This document shows, one piece after another, positions 26,061 to 33,983 of a stretch of DNA of 64,000 nt (position 1 is its first letter; each line of letters opens with the position of its first letter). The notes beneath the pieces are model-generated. The model had not been told where the DNA came from. It did no database searches and was given only the letters and a program-made list of their open reading frames with translations. Source of the DNA: Timonella sp031979385 (lineage in GTDB: Bacteria; Actinomycetota; Actinomycetes; Actinomycetales; Cellulomonadaceae); NCBI GenBank assembly GCA_031979385.1, contig DALZEF010000002.1, positions 145,186-209,185 on the forward strand, given 5' to 3'. A program made the position numbers and the translations under genes.

Positions 26061-26675
26061 TCAGTTGGCTGGCTTTACGGATTTGAACCATTCGTTCCAC
26101 AGTGCATGCTGGAATGCGCGAGCCTGCGGACCTGGTTGGGCGAAGAGGTCCGAGAATGTTTGAGCCTTGCTGGTGTATCCGTTACGCCAAGCCTCGAAAT
26201 CGCGTGGTTTTGAGGTGATGATCAGTGCGTTATGAGAACCCGAAACGCCGGTGTTTGTGCTTGTCGGAAGACTTTTCAGGTTGTAGCCTTCGGGTACATA
26301 GAGGACCGCCATGGCGTGCTGTGTCGGAGGCTCGGAACCGGTGAGGTGGAAGGCGGCGGCCCGGCTACCACCGATCGCATAGACGGGTGCATCTTTCAAA
26401 ACGCTTAGTGCTTTGTGGAAACTCGTGATCTTTGCTTCCTTGAGGGTGCGGCGAGCGGCAAACAACATGAGTAGTCGCTCTGTATCCGTTACATCGAATC
26501 CGCCACGCGGGTGACGACGTATGGCGCCGATGGCTGTTGGGTGTTGCAGTGCCTTGTAGGTGTTCTTCTCACCAACCTGTGCGTAATCGGCGAGTTCGGC
26601 AGCGTTCTGCCAGGAGCTCTTGCCGTCCAGGGCCTGGTCTACGAGGGCACGCAGCACGACAACGTTATCCAGCAT
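26061..26675 (-). CDS. AbiEi-like DNA-binding regulator, orphan
   Basis: Protein of 204 residues that I place tentatively with AbiEi-type regulators, the antitoxin component of type IV toxin-antitoxin systems. An N-terminal winged-helix-like part (about 1-75, containing KNTYKALQHPTAIGAIRRH and RGGFDVTDTERLLMLFAARR) is followed by an alpha/beta part with YAIGGSRAAAFHLTG. The ATG at 26675 has GAGG 7 nt upstream. No AbiEii-like nucleotidyltransferase lies beside it. Three matching palindromes lie directly upstream, suggesting self-repression. The family assignment rests on motif impression only. Confidence 0.6.
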   Translation of the reverse strand: MLDNVVVLRALVDQALDGKSSWQNAAELADYAQVGEKNTYKALQHPTAIGAIRRHPRGGFDVTDTERLLMLFAARRTLKEAKITSFHKALSVLKDAPVYAIGGSRAAAFHLTGSEPPTQHAMAVLYVPEGYNLKSLPTSTNTGVSGSHNALIITSKPRDFEAWRNGYTSKAQTFSDLFAQPGPQARAFQHALWNEWFKSVKPAN

Positions 26676-26719
26676 CTGCAAGCCTCACATTCAGCATAAA
26701 ACACCAAGTCAAGAGTAAA

Positions 26720-26783
26720 TTCTACCAAACAGTAGATGCGGGTTCTACTATTTTGTAGATCTAATTCTACCAAATAGTAGAAT
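26720..26783. promoter_or_regulatory. Three operator-like palindromes upstream of the AbiEi-like gene
   Basis: TTCTACCAAACAGTAGA (26720), TTCTACTATTTTGTAGA (26743) and TTCTACCAAATAGTAGA (26765) share TTCTAC-n6-GTAGA and are spaced 23 and 22 bp, two helical turns. They lie 45-108 bp upstream of the regulator start in an AT-rich patch that must hold its promoter. Confidence 0.75.
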
Positions 26784-26855
26784 CGTATGTTTTAACTGAT
26801 CATCCCACAGACCGACGAAAACTCCCGCGGCGAAGCAGTCGGAAGCGCAAAAAGA

Positions 26856-26895
26856 TGAGAGCCCGGAGTCGTGATGTCACGACTCCGGGCTCTCA
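26856..26895. terminator. Terminator of the tetR/MFS operon
   Basis: A 19-bp perfect stem (TGAGAGCCCGGAGTCGTGA and its complement) closes on a 2-nt loop, 20 bp beyond the 3' end of the minus-strand tetR gene. Confidence 0.75.
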
Positions 26896-26915
26896 ACATA
26901 TGTGAGTGAAGCGGA

Positions 26916-27560
26916 TCAGTCCGGCTCGGCAAGCGAGAGCAGGTACTCCCGTCCGGCTTTCCACTCCTCCTCGGTCAGCCAGGGGGACTCGGCATCGACT
27001 GCGAACGACTCGGCGGCGCCGCGCACAACGGCCATTTTCCCCAGCGGAATCCCGTCCGCGGCAAAAATCTCCCGCCAGCGCTGGGCGTCTCGTTCGGCCA
27101 ACTCCATGACCCGGTCTGTCTGATCCATCTTTGCGAGCAGGCCCGAGTGCGACAGAAGCGTCGTGGCCCGGTTCTTCCCGCTTGTCAGTGCCCGAACGTA
27201 GGCGCGTAACATCTTTCCTGGCCGGTTCTCCGAGAGATCGAGGTGCGCATAGATCACCTGGGTGTACTGTTCGAGGGCGTTCTCGATCAGGTCCTCGATG
27301 AGTCGTTCCTTGGAGGGAAAATGATGGAGGAGTCCGCTCTTGGACACCCCGGCTGTGCGGGCTATCTCCGCGATGGACACGGAGTTTCCATGCTGTAGGA
27401 ACAGTGTCTCCGCAGCCTCGAGAATTGCAGCCCGAGTGCGTTCTTTGTCCCGTCCAGATATCCTCTCGCCATCTCGCACGGACCGCTGCTCGCTCCCGTT
27501 CCCTGCTGATCCGGACCGATTGGCATCGGTGTTCGCTTCCTCCGGGATATCAGTGTTCAT
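26916..27560 (-). CDS. TetR-family regulator of the adjacent efflux pump
   Basis: Regulator of 214 residues with the TetR HTH at about 48-85 (VSIAEIARTAGVSKSGLLHHF) and a ligand domain behind it. The first 35 residues are hydrophilic and variable. The ATG at 27560 is preceded by GGAG and overlaps the 3' end of the MFS gene by 11 bp, so the two are one operon. It most likely represses that operon by binding the two palindromes at 29092-29131; the ligand is probably a pump substrate. Confidence 0.9.
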   Translation of the reverse strand: MNTDIPEEANTDANRSGSAGNGSEQRSVRDGERISGRDKERTRAAILEAAETLFLQHGNSVSIAEIARTAGVSKSGLLHHFPSKERLIEDLIENALEQYTQVIYAHLDLSENRPGKMLRAYVRALTSGKNRATTLLSHSGLLAKMDQTDRVMELAERDAQRWREIFAADGIPLGKMAVVRGAAESFAVDAESPWLTEEEWKAGREYLLSLAEPD

Positions 27561-29082
27561 GAGTGTGCTCCATGGGTTCTGGGCCGGACGGGATGATCCG
27601 CCACGCAATGACTGCTGCAATGAACAATAGCCCGGCAGCGATGAGTGTGGTCAGCACCATGCCGTGCGCGAAAGCCTGTTTTGCGAGATCGAGCAATTGC
27701 GGCGAGTCGATGTGGCTGAGGGCACTCGCAAGCGACTCTTCGAGCCAGACCCGATCGCCCTCGGGAGTCCCTGTGGGTAGTTCCAGGGACGCACGATACA
27801 GTGCGGTCTGAATCGAACCGAGGACGGCGATGCCCAGGGCAACACCAAGTTCGTAGGCTGTCTCGGCGATGGAGGACGCGGCTCCTGCACGTTCGCGCGG
27901 CGCCGCAGCGACGACCGCATCCGTTGACAGGGCGGAGGCCACGCCGATCCCAAGACCCATGAGGGCAAGGGCGATCCCCAGTCCCCAATAGGACGAGATC
28001 TGTTCGGTGCCAGCCAGTACGAGAAGCGCAACCGCACCCAAGCCCAGGCCGAGCCCGATGGCGCGACCGCGACCGAATCGTCGTAAAGCCAAACCGATGA
28101 CGAGCATCGCAAGAATCGAGGCAAGAGTGGAGGGCAACTCGGCCAGTCCTGCCGTGAAGGGGCTGTATCCACGCACGATCTGCAGGTACTGCGAGAAGAA
28201 GTACAGCAGGCCGATGAACGCGAAGATCGCGATCGTGTTCGAGAGCACCGCGCCGAGGAAGGAGGGAATCTTGAACAGGGAGATGTCGATCATCGGCACG
28301 GCAAGGTTCCGTTGGCGGCGCACAAACAGCAGTGCGGCAACGGCACCAATCAGCAGGCCGCCCACAATCGTGGCGCTGTGGGAACTGGAGACGATGCCTT
28401 TAATCGAGTACACGACTGGCACGATCATCGCGATCGACAGGATCGAAGACAGCAGGTCGATGCGCTGGCCGGACGGGTTGCGCGATTCCGGTAGGAGGAA
28501 GAATCCGCAGATCAGGATAATCAGCATGATCGGAATGTTGATGACGAACACCGATCCCCACCAGAAGCGTTCCAGTAGCGCGCCGCCGACGAGTGGTCCA
28601 AGTGCGCCACCGGCGGTTGCGCCCGCAGACCAGATCGCGATTGCGCGGGTGCGCTGTATCGGATCGTGGAAGAGGTTGCGAATGATCGACAGCGTTGACG
28701 GCATGATGGTCGCCCCGGCGAGGCCGAGGAATGCGCGTGCGGCGATGAGCATTGCTGGGCTGGTTGCGAAGGCGGCAAGCAGCGAGGCGAGACCGAATGC
28801 GGCACTTCCGAGCAGCAGGATCTTCTTACGGCCGTATTTGTCCGCCACGTTACCCATCGTGATGAGCAGGCCTGCAAGCACGAACGAGTAGATGTCACCG
28901 ATCCACAGCAATTGCGTTGCGGTGGGGGACAGGTCTGCGATCAGGGATGGCACGGCCATGTACAGCACGGTTCCGTCGATGGCGAGCAGGGTAACTGCCA
29001 GGATCAGGATCGACAGCGCGAGCCATTCTCGCTTGCCCGCTGTGGCGGGCGTGGGGGTTGGGGTCAGGATTTCTTGCACGCG
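27550..29082 (-). CDS. MFS multidrug efflux transporter, DHA2 (EmrB/QacA) family
   Basis: Integral membrane drug:proton antiporter of about 510 residues with 14 predicted helices. Motif A reads GNVADKYGRKKILL and motif D1-like IDGTVLYMAVPSL lies in helix 1. It resembles QacA/LfrA-type pumps for cationic drugs. A TTG at 29100 overlaps the -10 region and the operator, so the GTG at 29082 is preferred. TATAAGAT sits about 6-13 nt before that GTG, suggesting a leaderless transcript. The TetR regulator follows in the same operon. Confidence 0.88.
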   Translation of the reverse strand, partial: RVQEILTPTPTPATAGKREWLALSILILAVTLLAIDGTVLYMAVPSLIADLSPTATQLLWIGDIYSFVLAGLLITMGNVADKYGRKKILLLGSAAFGLASLLAAFATSPAMLIAARAFLGLAGATIMPSTLSIIRNLFHDPIQRTRAIAIWSAGATAGGALGPLVGGALLERFWWGSVFVINIPIMLIILICGFFLLPESRNPSGQRIDLLSSILSIAMIVPVVYSIKGIVSSSHSATIVGGLLIGAVAALLFVRRQRNLAVPMIDISLFKIPSFLGAVLSNTIAIFAFIGLLYFFSQYLQIVRGYSPFTAGLAELPSTLASILAMLVIGLALRRFGRGRAIGLGLGLGAVALLVLAGTEQISSYWGLGIALALMGLGIGVASALSTDAVVAAAPRERAGAASSIAETAYELGVALGIAVLGSIQTALYRASLELPTGTPEGDRVWLEESLASALSHIDSPQLLDLAKQAFAHGMVLTTLIAAGLLFIAAVIAWRIIPSGPEPMEHTHEH

Positions 29083-29091
29083 AAATATCTT

Positions 29092-29131
29092 ATAGACCAA
29101 ACAGTCAGTTTAACAGACCACATGGTCTGTT
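29092..29131. promoter_or_regulatory. Promoter and two TetR-type operators
   Basis: AACAGACCACATGGTCTGTT (29112-29131) is a palindrome with 8-9-bp arms. TAGACCAAACAGTCAGTT just before it repeats AGACCA and holds AAACnnnnnGTTT symmetry. Both overlap the -10/-35 region of the MFS-tetR operon. Confidence 0.7.
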
Positions 29132-29210
29132 TTGATGGGTGATCTGTCCCACCGCAGTGTGGATTGTCGACGATTCCCGTCTGCCAGCGGCCTTGCCGCT
29201 GGTTGCGCCG

Positions 29211-29810
29211 CTAGTTGGGTGCTGGGGTCACTGCTGCTGTGGTTAACAGTGCGGCTGGAATTGAATAGGTGCGATCGTTGTCGAGACGGGTTCCAGTGAA
29301 CCGAGTGCGCTTGGTCTCCACGACTCGGTAAGTGTGAGGGCCATAGGTCATCAGGTCCCCAGCTTGGATCACTCGCCCCAGCGATGGAGCGTAGAACGAC
29401 GGACGTCTCTGGCGTTTGGGAGCGCGATCTGAGGCCCGAATGATCTCTCGTGCGGCAGTGCGTGCTGCCTTCTGCTGAGGTGTGGGCGGCACACTTGCGC
29501 GCGGTGTCGCGCCTAAACGCAGCGCCACGGCCTTCCACTCCGGCCCGTGTGGCTTAACGCCGCTCCCATGGAGATGATGCACGATTGCGTGGGCGACCTC
29601 GTGGCGTACGGTGTCGAGTATCTGTTCGTGAGGGCTGCCCTCAAAGTGCGCTTGCGATATCCGGATGACGCGACGTGAGGAATTGCAGGTGCCCAGCCTT
29701 TGGCCCATTCCCGGTGCAAAAATCACCTGCCAATTGCCAGGTATGCCGTGAGATCGCAGCAGTTCCAGAGCGTGCTGGATGTAGTAATCGGCGCAGTGCG
29801 CAGCGGCCAT
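29211..29810 (-). CDS. SprT-like zinc metallopeptidase-type protein
   Basis: Protein of 199 residues with a SprT-like domain. The gluzincin motif HEVAHAIVHH (about residues 70-79) supplies two histidines and the catalytic Glu, and GPEWKAVALRLGA is the usual following helix. The C-terminal basic linker and small beta domain replace the Zn ribbon that many SprT proteins have. Homologues in eukaryotes (Spartan) cut DNA-protein cross-links; the bacterial role is unproven. Single gene, diverging from the small membrane protein at 29931. Confidence 0.82.
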   Translation of the reverse strand: MAAAHCADYYIQHALELLRSHGIPGNWQVIFAPGMGQRLGTCNSSRRVIRISQAHFEGSPHEQILDTVRHEVAHAIVHHLHGSGVKPHGPEWKAVALRLGATPRASVPPTPQQKAARTAAREIIRASDRAPKRQRRPSFYAPSLGRVIQAGDLMTYGPHTYRVVETKRTRFTGTRLDNDRTYSIPAALLTTAAVTPAPN

Positions 29811-29930
29811 TGATCTCCTCGGGGCATGATGGACCTATTCACTCTAGATGCGGCTGTCTGGGCGTGACCAATTGGCGGGTGCCATTTTTGCTAGGATGTG
29901 GCGCAGAACCTATGAAAGGAACCTGCCGTG

Positions 29931-30149
29931 ATGCAACCGACGCATAACGACGCAAACCTCACCCGCTCATTGAAATACACCGCAATTGTTACGGGTCTCA
30001 TGGCAATATTCAACGTGGTTTTCTCACAGTGGGTTCTGGTCGTATTCTTCGCAATTATCGCGGTCGGCACAGGCGCGGTTTCGTGGCAGAGGGCTCGAAG
30101 TGAACAGCGCGCCATTACGGAAAGCGGGAGTGCTGGACCGCAAGAATAG
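29931..30149 (+). CDS. Small two-helix membrane protein, unknown function
   Basis: Protein of 72 residues with two closely spaced hydrophobic stretches, about 18-30 and 33-50, and a polar C-terminus rich in Ser, Arg and Glu. AAAGGA lies 10 nt before the ATG; a GTG at 29928 is an alternative with 7-nt spacing. Not recognised as a known family. A hairpin terminator lies at 30266. Confidence 0.55.
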   Translation: MQPTHNDANLTRSLKYTAIVTGLMAIFNVVFSQWVLVVFFAIIAVGTGAVSWQRARSEQRAITESGSAGPQE

Positions 30150-30630
30150 CGGTTGCGCACCGAATCGTCGCTAAACTGCCTGTCGTGCAGGCCTGTATGG
30201 CGTTTTTCATAAATGCCGACGCAGAAGCACCCCTATCGTGGGTGCTGATTCTGAGCCAAAGCATGTGGCCCGCAGTCAAAAGACTTCGGGCCACTGCTAT
30301 GTCGCGTGTAGTCGCGCTCTCACCGTGGGGAGGTGAGGTTCAGGCAACGCAACCACTTCAGCGGCGCTCGCGCCACTACGCATGGACCGACCACCGTACC
30401 CTCGATGAACGGGATTGGTCCTACCTGGATCTCTACGAACTGCTCAAGGCAAATTCCTAGGTTTTCCTAAATAGAGGATAGTGGCTTATGTCGATCAAAG
30501 CCAGTGTGACACGAAGCATTATCCGTCGATTAGAGAAAAGCAACTAAACTAACAAATTGTATCGGGCGTTATATTGCCGTTATAGAGCAATGTGCCAGGA
30601 TAATTTAGCGATCATGCGTCAATTGAACGA
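30150..30630. other. 480-bp gap with terminator and AT-rich stretch
   Basis: A hairpin lies at 30266-30293. A frame at 30185-30460 shows no ribosome site or family resemblance and is not called. From about 30460 to 30610 the DNA is clearly AT-richer than the rest of the window, with a repeated TTAT-GCCGTTATAG-type patch; no gene or RNA is recognised. Confidence 0.5.
30266..30293 (+). terminator. Hairpin, possible terminator of the small membrane protein gene
   Basis: TGGCCCGCAGTC and GACTTCGGGCCA form a 12-bp stem with one mismatch around an AAAA loop, 117 bp beyond the gene's stop. No T-run follows. Confidence 0.45.
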
Positions 30631-30647
30631 TCATGCGTCAATTGAAC
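30610..30647. repeat. 19-bp perfect tandem duplication spanning the end of the phosphoribosyltransferase gene
   Basis: GATCATGCGTCAATTGAAC occurs at 30610-30628 and again at 30629-30647. The stop codon of the minus-strand gene (30631-30633) lies in the upstream unit, so the coding C-terminus RSIDA derives from the repeat. Confidence 0.85.
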
Positions 30648-31140
30648 GATCTGAACCGATCGGAGGAAGAGCGGACCATGGGAAGGTGATCCACTCATCC
30701 GTGGCCTTCCACGAGTAGTCCGGTGCGATAATTGACCGAGGTTTCGTGTACAGCACCGCGGAGCGGGCATCTGAACCCTGGCGTGCCAGGATATCCATAA
30801 CGAGCGCGAGGGTACGGCCCGAGTCCGCCACATCGTCGACCACAAGAACCTTCTGGCCGGGAAGCTCGCGTGTGTCCATCAAAGGCGGCAGGATACGAGG
30901 GTCCGAGAGGGTCTCGCCAATATCCGTGTAGAACTCGATGTTCATCGTGCCCACACCCTTGGTGCCGAGTGCGTACGCCACTGCACCACCGGGAATCAGC
31001 CCGCCGCGCGCAATCGCAACAACCACGTCGGGAACAAATCCGGAATCGACAACCTGCTGCGCAATCTCGCGTGCTGCATCCCCGAACTCATCCCACGAGA
31101 GGACCTCGCGGATGCCATTCTCAGTCATAATCTCTGCCAT
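30631..31140 (-). CDS. Xanthine/guanine phosphoribosyltransferase-like protein
   Basis: Type I phosphoribosyltransferase of 169 residues. The PRPP-binding loop reads VLVVDDVADSGRTL (about 98-111), and the N-terminal VVAIARGGLIPGG is the usual pyrophosphate loop. It most resembles the Gpt/HprT-like proteins used for purine base salvage; the base specificity cannot be told. TATTGT lies 6 nt before the ATG and no ribosome site is present, so the message may be leaderless. The extreme C-terminus is encoded by a 19-bp tandem duplication. Confidence 0.85.
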   Translation of the reverse strand: MAEIMTENGIREVLSWDEFGDAAREIAQQVVDSGFVPDVVVAIARGGLIPGGAVAYALGTKGVGTMNIEFYTDIGETLSDPRILPPLMDTRELPGQKVLVVDDVADSGRTLALVMDILARQGSDARSAVLYTKPRSIIAPDYSWKATDEWITFPWSALPPIGSDRSIDA

Positions 31141-31245
31141 GAATCAACAATAGGTTCTGGGCTATGGCGCTGTCAGTGCGACGGGCACTGCGGGCAAAGA
31201 ATCACAGTGTGAGATATTTCGAACGAACGGTCGTGAGCGGTCTTG

Positions 31246-31350
31246 CCAGCACCGGTCTATGGGTTCTGTCGTCGGCCTGTGTGCCGTGAGACCGACCACA
31301 AAACCCACAGACCCGCCTGAGGGGGGAGTTCGTGCTGTCTCTCTGATATG
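31246..31350. repeat. Dispersed ~100-bp palindromic repeat, copy D1
   Basis: It begins GCCAGCACCGGTCTATGGG and ends in GAGGGGGGAGTTCGTGCTGTC. It matches 51994-52102 over about 100 bp, including sequence outside the stem. The stem arms here are imperfect, with several mismatches, unlike the perfect arms of the other copy. Confidence 0.78.
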
Positions 31351-31360
31351 TCTTCCAAGC

Positions 31361-31427
31361 CGGTGGGGCGTTTTTGGTCCGGGTGCTCGCATCTTATGTG
31401 GGCACCCGGACCAAAAACACCCCACCG
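31361..31427. repeat. Long inverted repeat E
   Basis: Arms 31361-31386 and 31402-31427 pair over 26 bp with one mismatch around a 15-nt loop. The arm contains GTTTTTGGTCCGGGTGC. It follows copy D1 by 10 bp. No second copy is seen in the window. Confidence 0.7.
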
Positions 31428-31563
31428 ACGATTCAGTCAGTCCGATTTCCGGGGCGGGCGGGCGCAGGGTGGGCCAAGGTGCGACCGGTTGCCGACGAAA
31501 CGGCTGTCACCGAGCGCACAGGCGGCTTGCGTGCAGCTCGCTCACATATCGAGTGGGCATACG

Positions 31564-31599
31564 ATTGCGGGGCGCTGGTTCTCACCAGCGCCCCGCAAT
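31564..31599 (-). terminator. Terminator of the FKBP lipoprotein gene
   Basis: ATTGCGGGGCGCTGGT and its exact complement form a 16-bp stem with a 4-nt loop, 45 bp beyond the 3' end of the minus-strand gene. Confidence 0.75.
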
Positions 31600-31644
31600 T
31601 GGGTTCAATCGACGCACGTAGGCGTTACGCGCGTGGTCGCAAGA

Positions 31645-32604
31645 TCAGTTGACCGCGAGCAGATCCACCACGAAGATCAGGTCGCCGAGAGGCTGGCCAC
31701 TTTCGTTGTTGCCCTCCCCTGCTCCGTACGCCTGCTCAGCCGGGATGATCAGCATGACCTGGGAGCCGAGTTTCTGTCCTGCAAGTCCCTTTGTCCAACC
31801 CTGGATGACCTGCTGTAGCGAGAAGCCGGTTGTAGCACCACGTTCCCAGGATGAGTCAAACTGCTCACCCTGAAGGTTCCAGCCAGAGTATTGCGCGTGC
31901 AGGTAGTCGGTTTCCTTCACCTCTGCGCCATCGCCCTGCTTCAGCACGATGGTCTGAGTGTCATCCGTGGCCTCGAAACCATCTGGGATCTCGATTGATG
32001 GTTGACCTGAGTCGTCAAGGGTCACGGTTGGCAGGGAGGCATCAGTGACCTCCTGTGGCTCACCGGTGGCCCATGGTCGTACAGAGTCAACGATCTCCAT
32101 CACCATGATGTTCGGGTCCACGTCCTCCTCCTGGCTGGGAGCTGCGAACGCTAGGCGAGCGCCAATCTTCTGGTTCGTCAACACATCCAGTAGTTGGGAT
32201 ACGAGTCCACTTGCTGCGGAGTTTGGAATCGTGGTGGGAGCACCGTCGTCATATGTGGACTGCGTTGTCTCTCCTGCTGCGGAGTAGGACACGATGTGGA
32301 CGCTCACCAAGTCGCCATCCTCAACTGTTTCACCCGTACCAGGGCTGATCTCGCGAGCGGCTGGAGCCGAGAGCTTAGTGAAGTCGCCCTCAATCTTGAC
32401 ATCGGTTGGTGCCTCACCTGCGTTTGCAGCAGCGTAGGTAATACCCTCAAGGATCTTGGCGTCCTCAGCGGTGGTGCTCGTAACCTCTTCTGAAGGCGTC
32501 GTGGACGGGGATACCTCCGGGGTCGATTCCCCGGAGCAACCGGTGAGCACGAGCGCCGCGACAACGGCGACGGCAGTAAGAGCGCGCATGGAGCGAAGTT
32601 TCAC
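31645..32604 (-). CDS. FKBP-type peptidyl-prolyl isomerase lipoprotein
   Basis: Exported lipoprotein of 319 residues that should assist folding of secreted proteins at the membrane surface. The N-terminus is a basic, hydrophobic signal peptide with lipobox VLTGC. A Ser/Thr/Glu-rich linker leads to a degenerate FKBP-like domain (about 80-190) and a complete FKBP domain (about 225-319) with VIQGWTKGLAGQKLGSQV and IPAEQAYG. The GTG at 32604 has AAAGGA 7-8 nt upstream and gives a normal signal peptide; an ATG at 32589 is possible. Confidence 0.88.
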   Translation of the reverse strand: MKLRSMRALTAVAVVAALVLTGCSGESTPEVSPSTTPSEEVTSTTAEDAKILEGITYAAANAGEAPTDVKIEGDFTKLSAPAAREISPGTGETVEDGDLVSVHIVSYSAAGETTQSTYDDGAPTTIPNSAASGLVSQLLDVLTNQKIGARLAFAAPSQEEDVDPNIMVMEIVDSVRPWATGEPQEVTDASLPTVTLDDSGQPSIEIPDGFEATDDTQTIVLKQGDGAEVKETDYLHAQYSGWNLQGEQFDSSWERGATTGFSLQQVIQGWTKGLAGQKLGSQVMLIIPAEQAYGAGEGNNESGQPLGDLIFVVDLLAVN

Positions 32605-32874
32605 GGATTTTCCTTTGAACAAGCGGTGATTGAGCGATAGCGCTGCAAACGAATGCACGCGTTCACATCAACGTAAATACTGCGCGCCACCCTGTTGATG
32701 CACGTCCCAGCAAGTGAGTTTGGCCGTATGGGTGGCGAAACCTGTTCAAGCCTATACCTGATTTCTGGAAACGGACTGTGCATTTCAACCCATGCGCAAC
32801 GAAACCGGGGGTTGTCATTACTCCACAGCGGTTCGTGTCGCCTTGAGCGCCGCGGCAGGGGGCAAAATAGAGGT

Positions 32875-33165
32875 ATGCCTTCGTCACGTCGATCAAGTAA
32901 ACGCCCGTATTCTACCGAGCACCGGGAACTCAACATGCAGGTTGCAACCGGTGGTCGACGCACGGTGACGCGACGAGGCGAGGACTGGACCGTGCAAAAC
33001 ATTCGGTCCTCCGATAAGACGTACATCTGCCCTGGCTGCAATCATTCAATTGCTCCGGGGCTAGCGCATGTGGTGGCCTGGGCGAACGACTCGCTGTTCG
33101 GACAGGACGCTGCCCTTGCAGAGCGCCGCCACTGGCACACGCGCTGCTGGACGATTCAGGAGTAG
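32875..33165 (+). CDS. Small conserved actinobacterial protein with a CxxC/HxxxC metal-binding pattern
   Basis: Protein of 96 residues: a basic N-terminus followed by a compact domain with YICPGCNHSI and HWHTRCW. The two Cys, the His and the final Cys could form a zinc site. Similar small proteins are widespread in actinobacteria and often carry uninformative names. TTGAGC and AAATAG upstream at 16-bp spacing place transcription at or next to the ATG, so the message may be leaderless. The alpha/beta hydrolase gene starts 3 bp after its stop, indicating co-transcription. Confidence 0.7.
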   Translation: MPSSRRSSKRPYSTEHRELNMQVATGGRRTVTRRGEDWTVQNIRSSDKTYICPGCNHSIAPGLAHVVAWANDSLFGQDAALAERRHWHTRCWTIQE

Positions 33166-33168
33166 AGC

Positions 33169-33969
33169 ATGTCTTCACTGTCCGTAACCGACTATCACGC
33201 AGGCACCGGAGCCGGAACGCTCGTGTTACTGCATGGCTTCCCCGTGGATCGACGAATGTGGGACTCGACGGCTTCGCTCGTTGACGCATCGTGGCGAGTG
33301 ATCGGCGTGGACCTGCCGGGATTGGGTGGCTCAGCCACCGTCTTGCCGGAGCCGCCAACGATGGCGGCTTCTGCGTGGGCTGTGCGGGAAGCGCTCGAAG
33401 GCCGTGTCGTTCCCGGGGCTCCAGTGGTTTTTGCGGGGCTCTCGATGGGTGGTTACGTGGTTCAGGCGGCGATGCGGGATTACGGCGAACTGCTCGATGG
33501 CGTGATTCTGCTCGACACCCGCTCGGGCGCAGATGCTCCCGAGGCGCGGGCCAACCGGCTGCGGATTGCCGACGAGTCGGAGGCTTCCGGCACCGCTCAC
33601 GCCGTGTTGGGGATGGCCAAGGACACGCTGTGTGAGGCGAGCGTCCAGCGGCGGCCGGAACTCGTGGAGTTTCAGCGTTCTGTGATCGAATCTCAGACGG
33701 GAACAGGTATCGCGTGGAGTCAACGCGCTATGGCCGGCCGCCCCGACACGGCCGACACACTGCGCGAGTGGGGTAAGCCAGCCCTTGTCATCGTGGGGCA
33801 GGAGGACCAGATCACGAGCGTGGACGTGATGCGTGAGGTCGCTGAACTCTTGGCCACGGATGATTTCATGGTGATCCCCGAGGCTGGACACATGTCGCCG
33901 GTTGAGCAACCTGCCCTTGTCGCAGCAGAGATCAATGGTTTCCTACGCGCGAAGTTCACCGCCCGCTGA
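33169..33969 (+). CDS. Alpha/beta hydrolase
   Basis: Cytoplasmic alpha/beta hydrolase of 266 residues. Marks are LLHGFPVDRRMW (oxyanion region), the nucleophile elbow GLSMGGYV, an acid residue in VGQEDQIT and the catalytic His in EAGHMSPVEQP. The general pattern is that of carboxylesterase/BioH-like enzymes; the substrate is unknown. AGGAG overlaps the stop region of the preceding small gene 3 bp upstream, so translation is probably coupled. Confidence 0.85.
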   Translation: MSSLSVTDYHAGTGAGTLVLLHGFPVDRRMWDSTASLVDASWRVIGVDLPGLGGSATVLPEPPTMAASAWAVREALEGRVVPGAPVVFAGLSMGGYVVQAAMRDYGELLDGVILLDTRSGADAPEARANRLRIADESEASGTAHAVLGMAKDTLCEASVQRRPELVEFQRSVIESQTGTGIAWSQRAMAGRPDTADTLREWGKPALVIVGQEDQITSVDVMREVAELLATDDFMVIPEAGHMSPVEQPALVAAEINGFLRAKFTAR

Positions 33970-33983
33970 ACCGTAGGCGACGG

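Larger units (their letters stand above)
31141..31644. other. 504-bp gap filled with palindromic repeats
   Basis: The stretch contains one copy of a dispersed repeat (31246-31350), a separate long hairpin (31361-31427) and the terminator of the FKBP gene (31564-31599). Frames crossing it are produced by the repeats and show no protein resemblance. Confidence 0.65.

Noticed and set aside
28007..28891. Plus-strand frame of 294 residues opposite the MFS gene
   Set aside because: It mirrors the transporter codons, is very rich in Arg, Ala, Pro and Ser, and has no family resemblance.
30185..30460. Possible 91-residue protein after the small membrane protein
   Set aside because: No ribosome site, no recognisable pattern, and it contains the terminator-like hairpin at 30266.
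31162..31652. Small frames through the repeat region
   Set aside because: They arise from the inverted repeats and read alike on both strands; no start signals.
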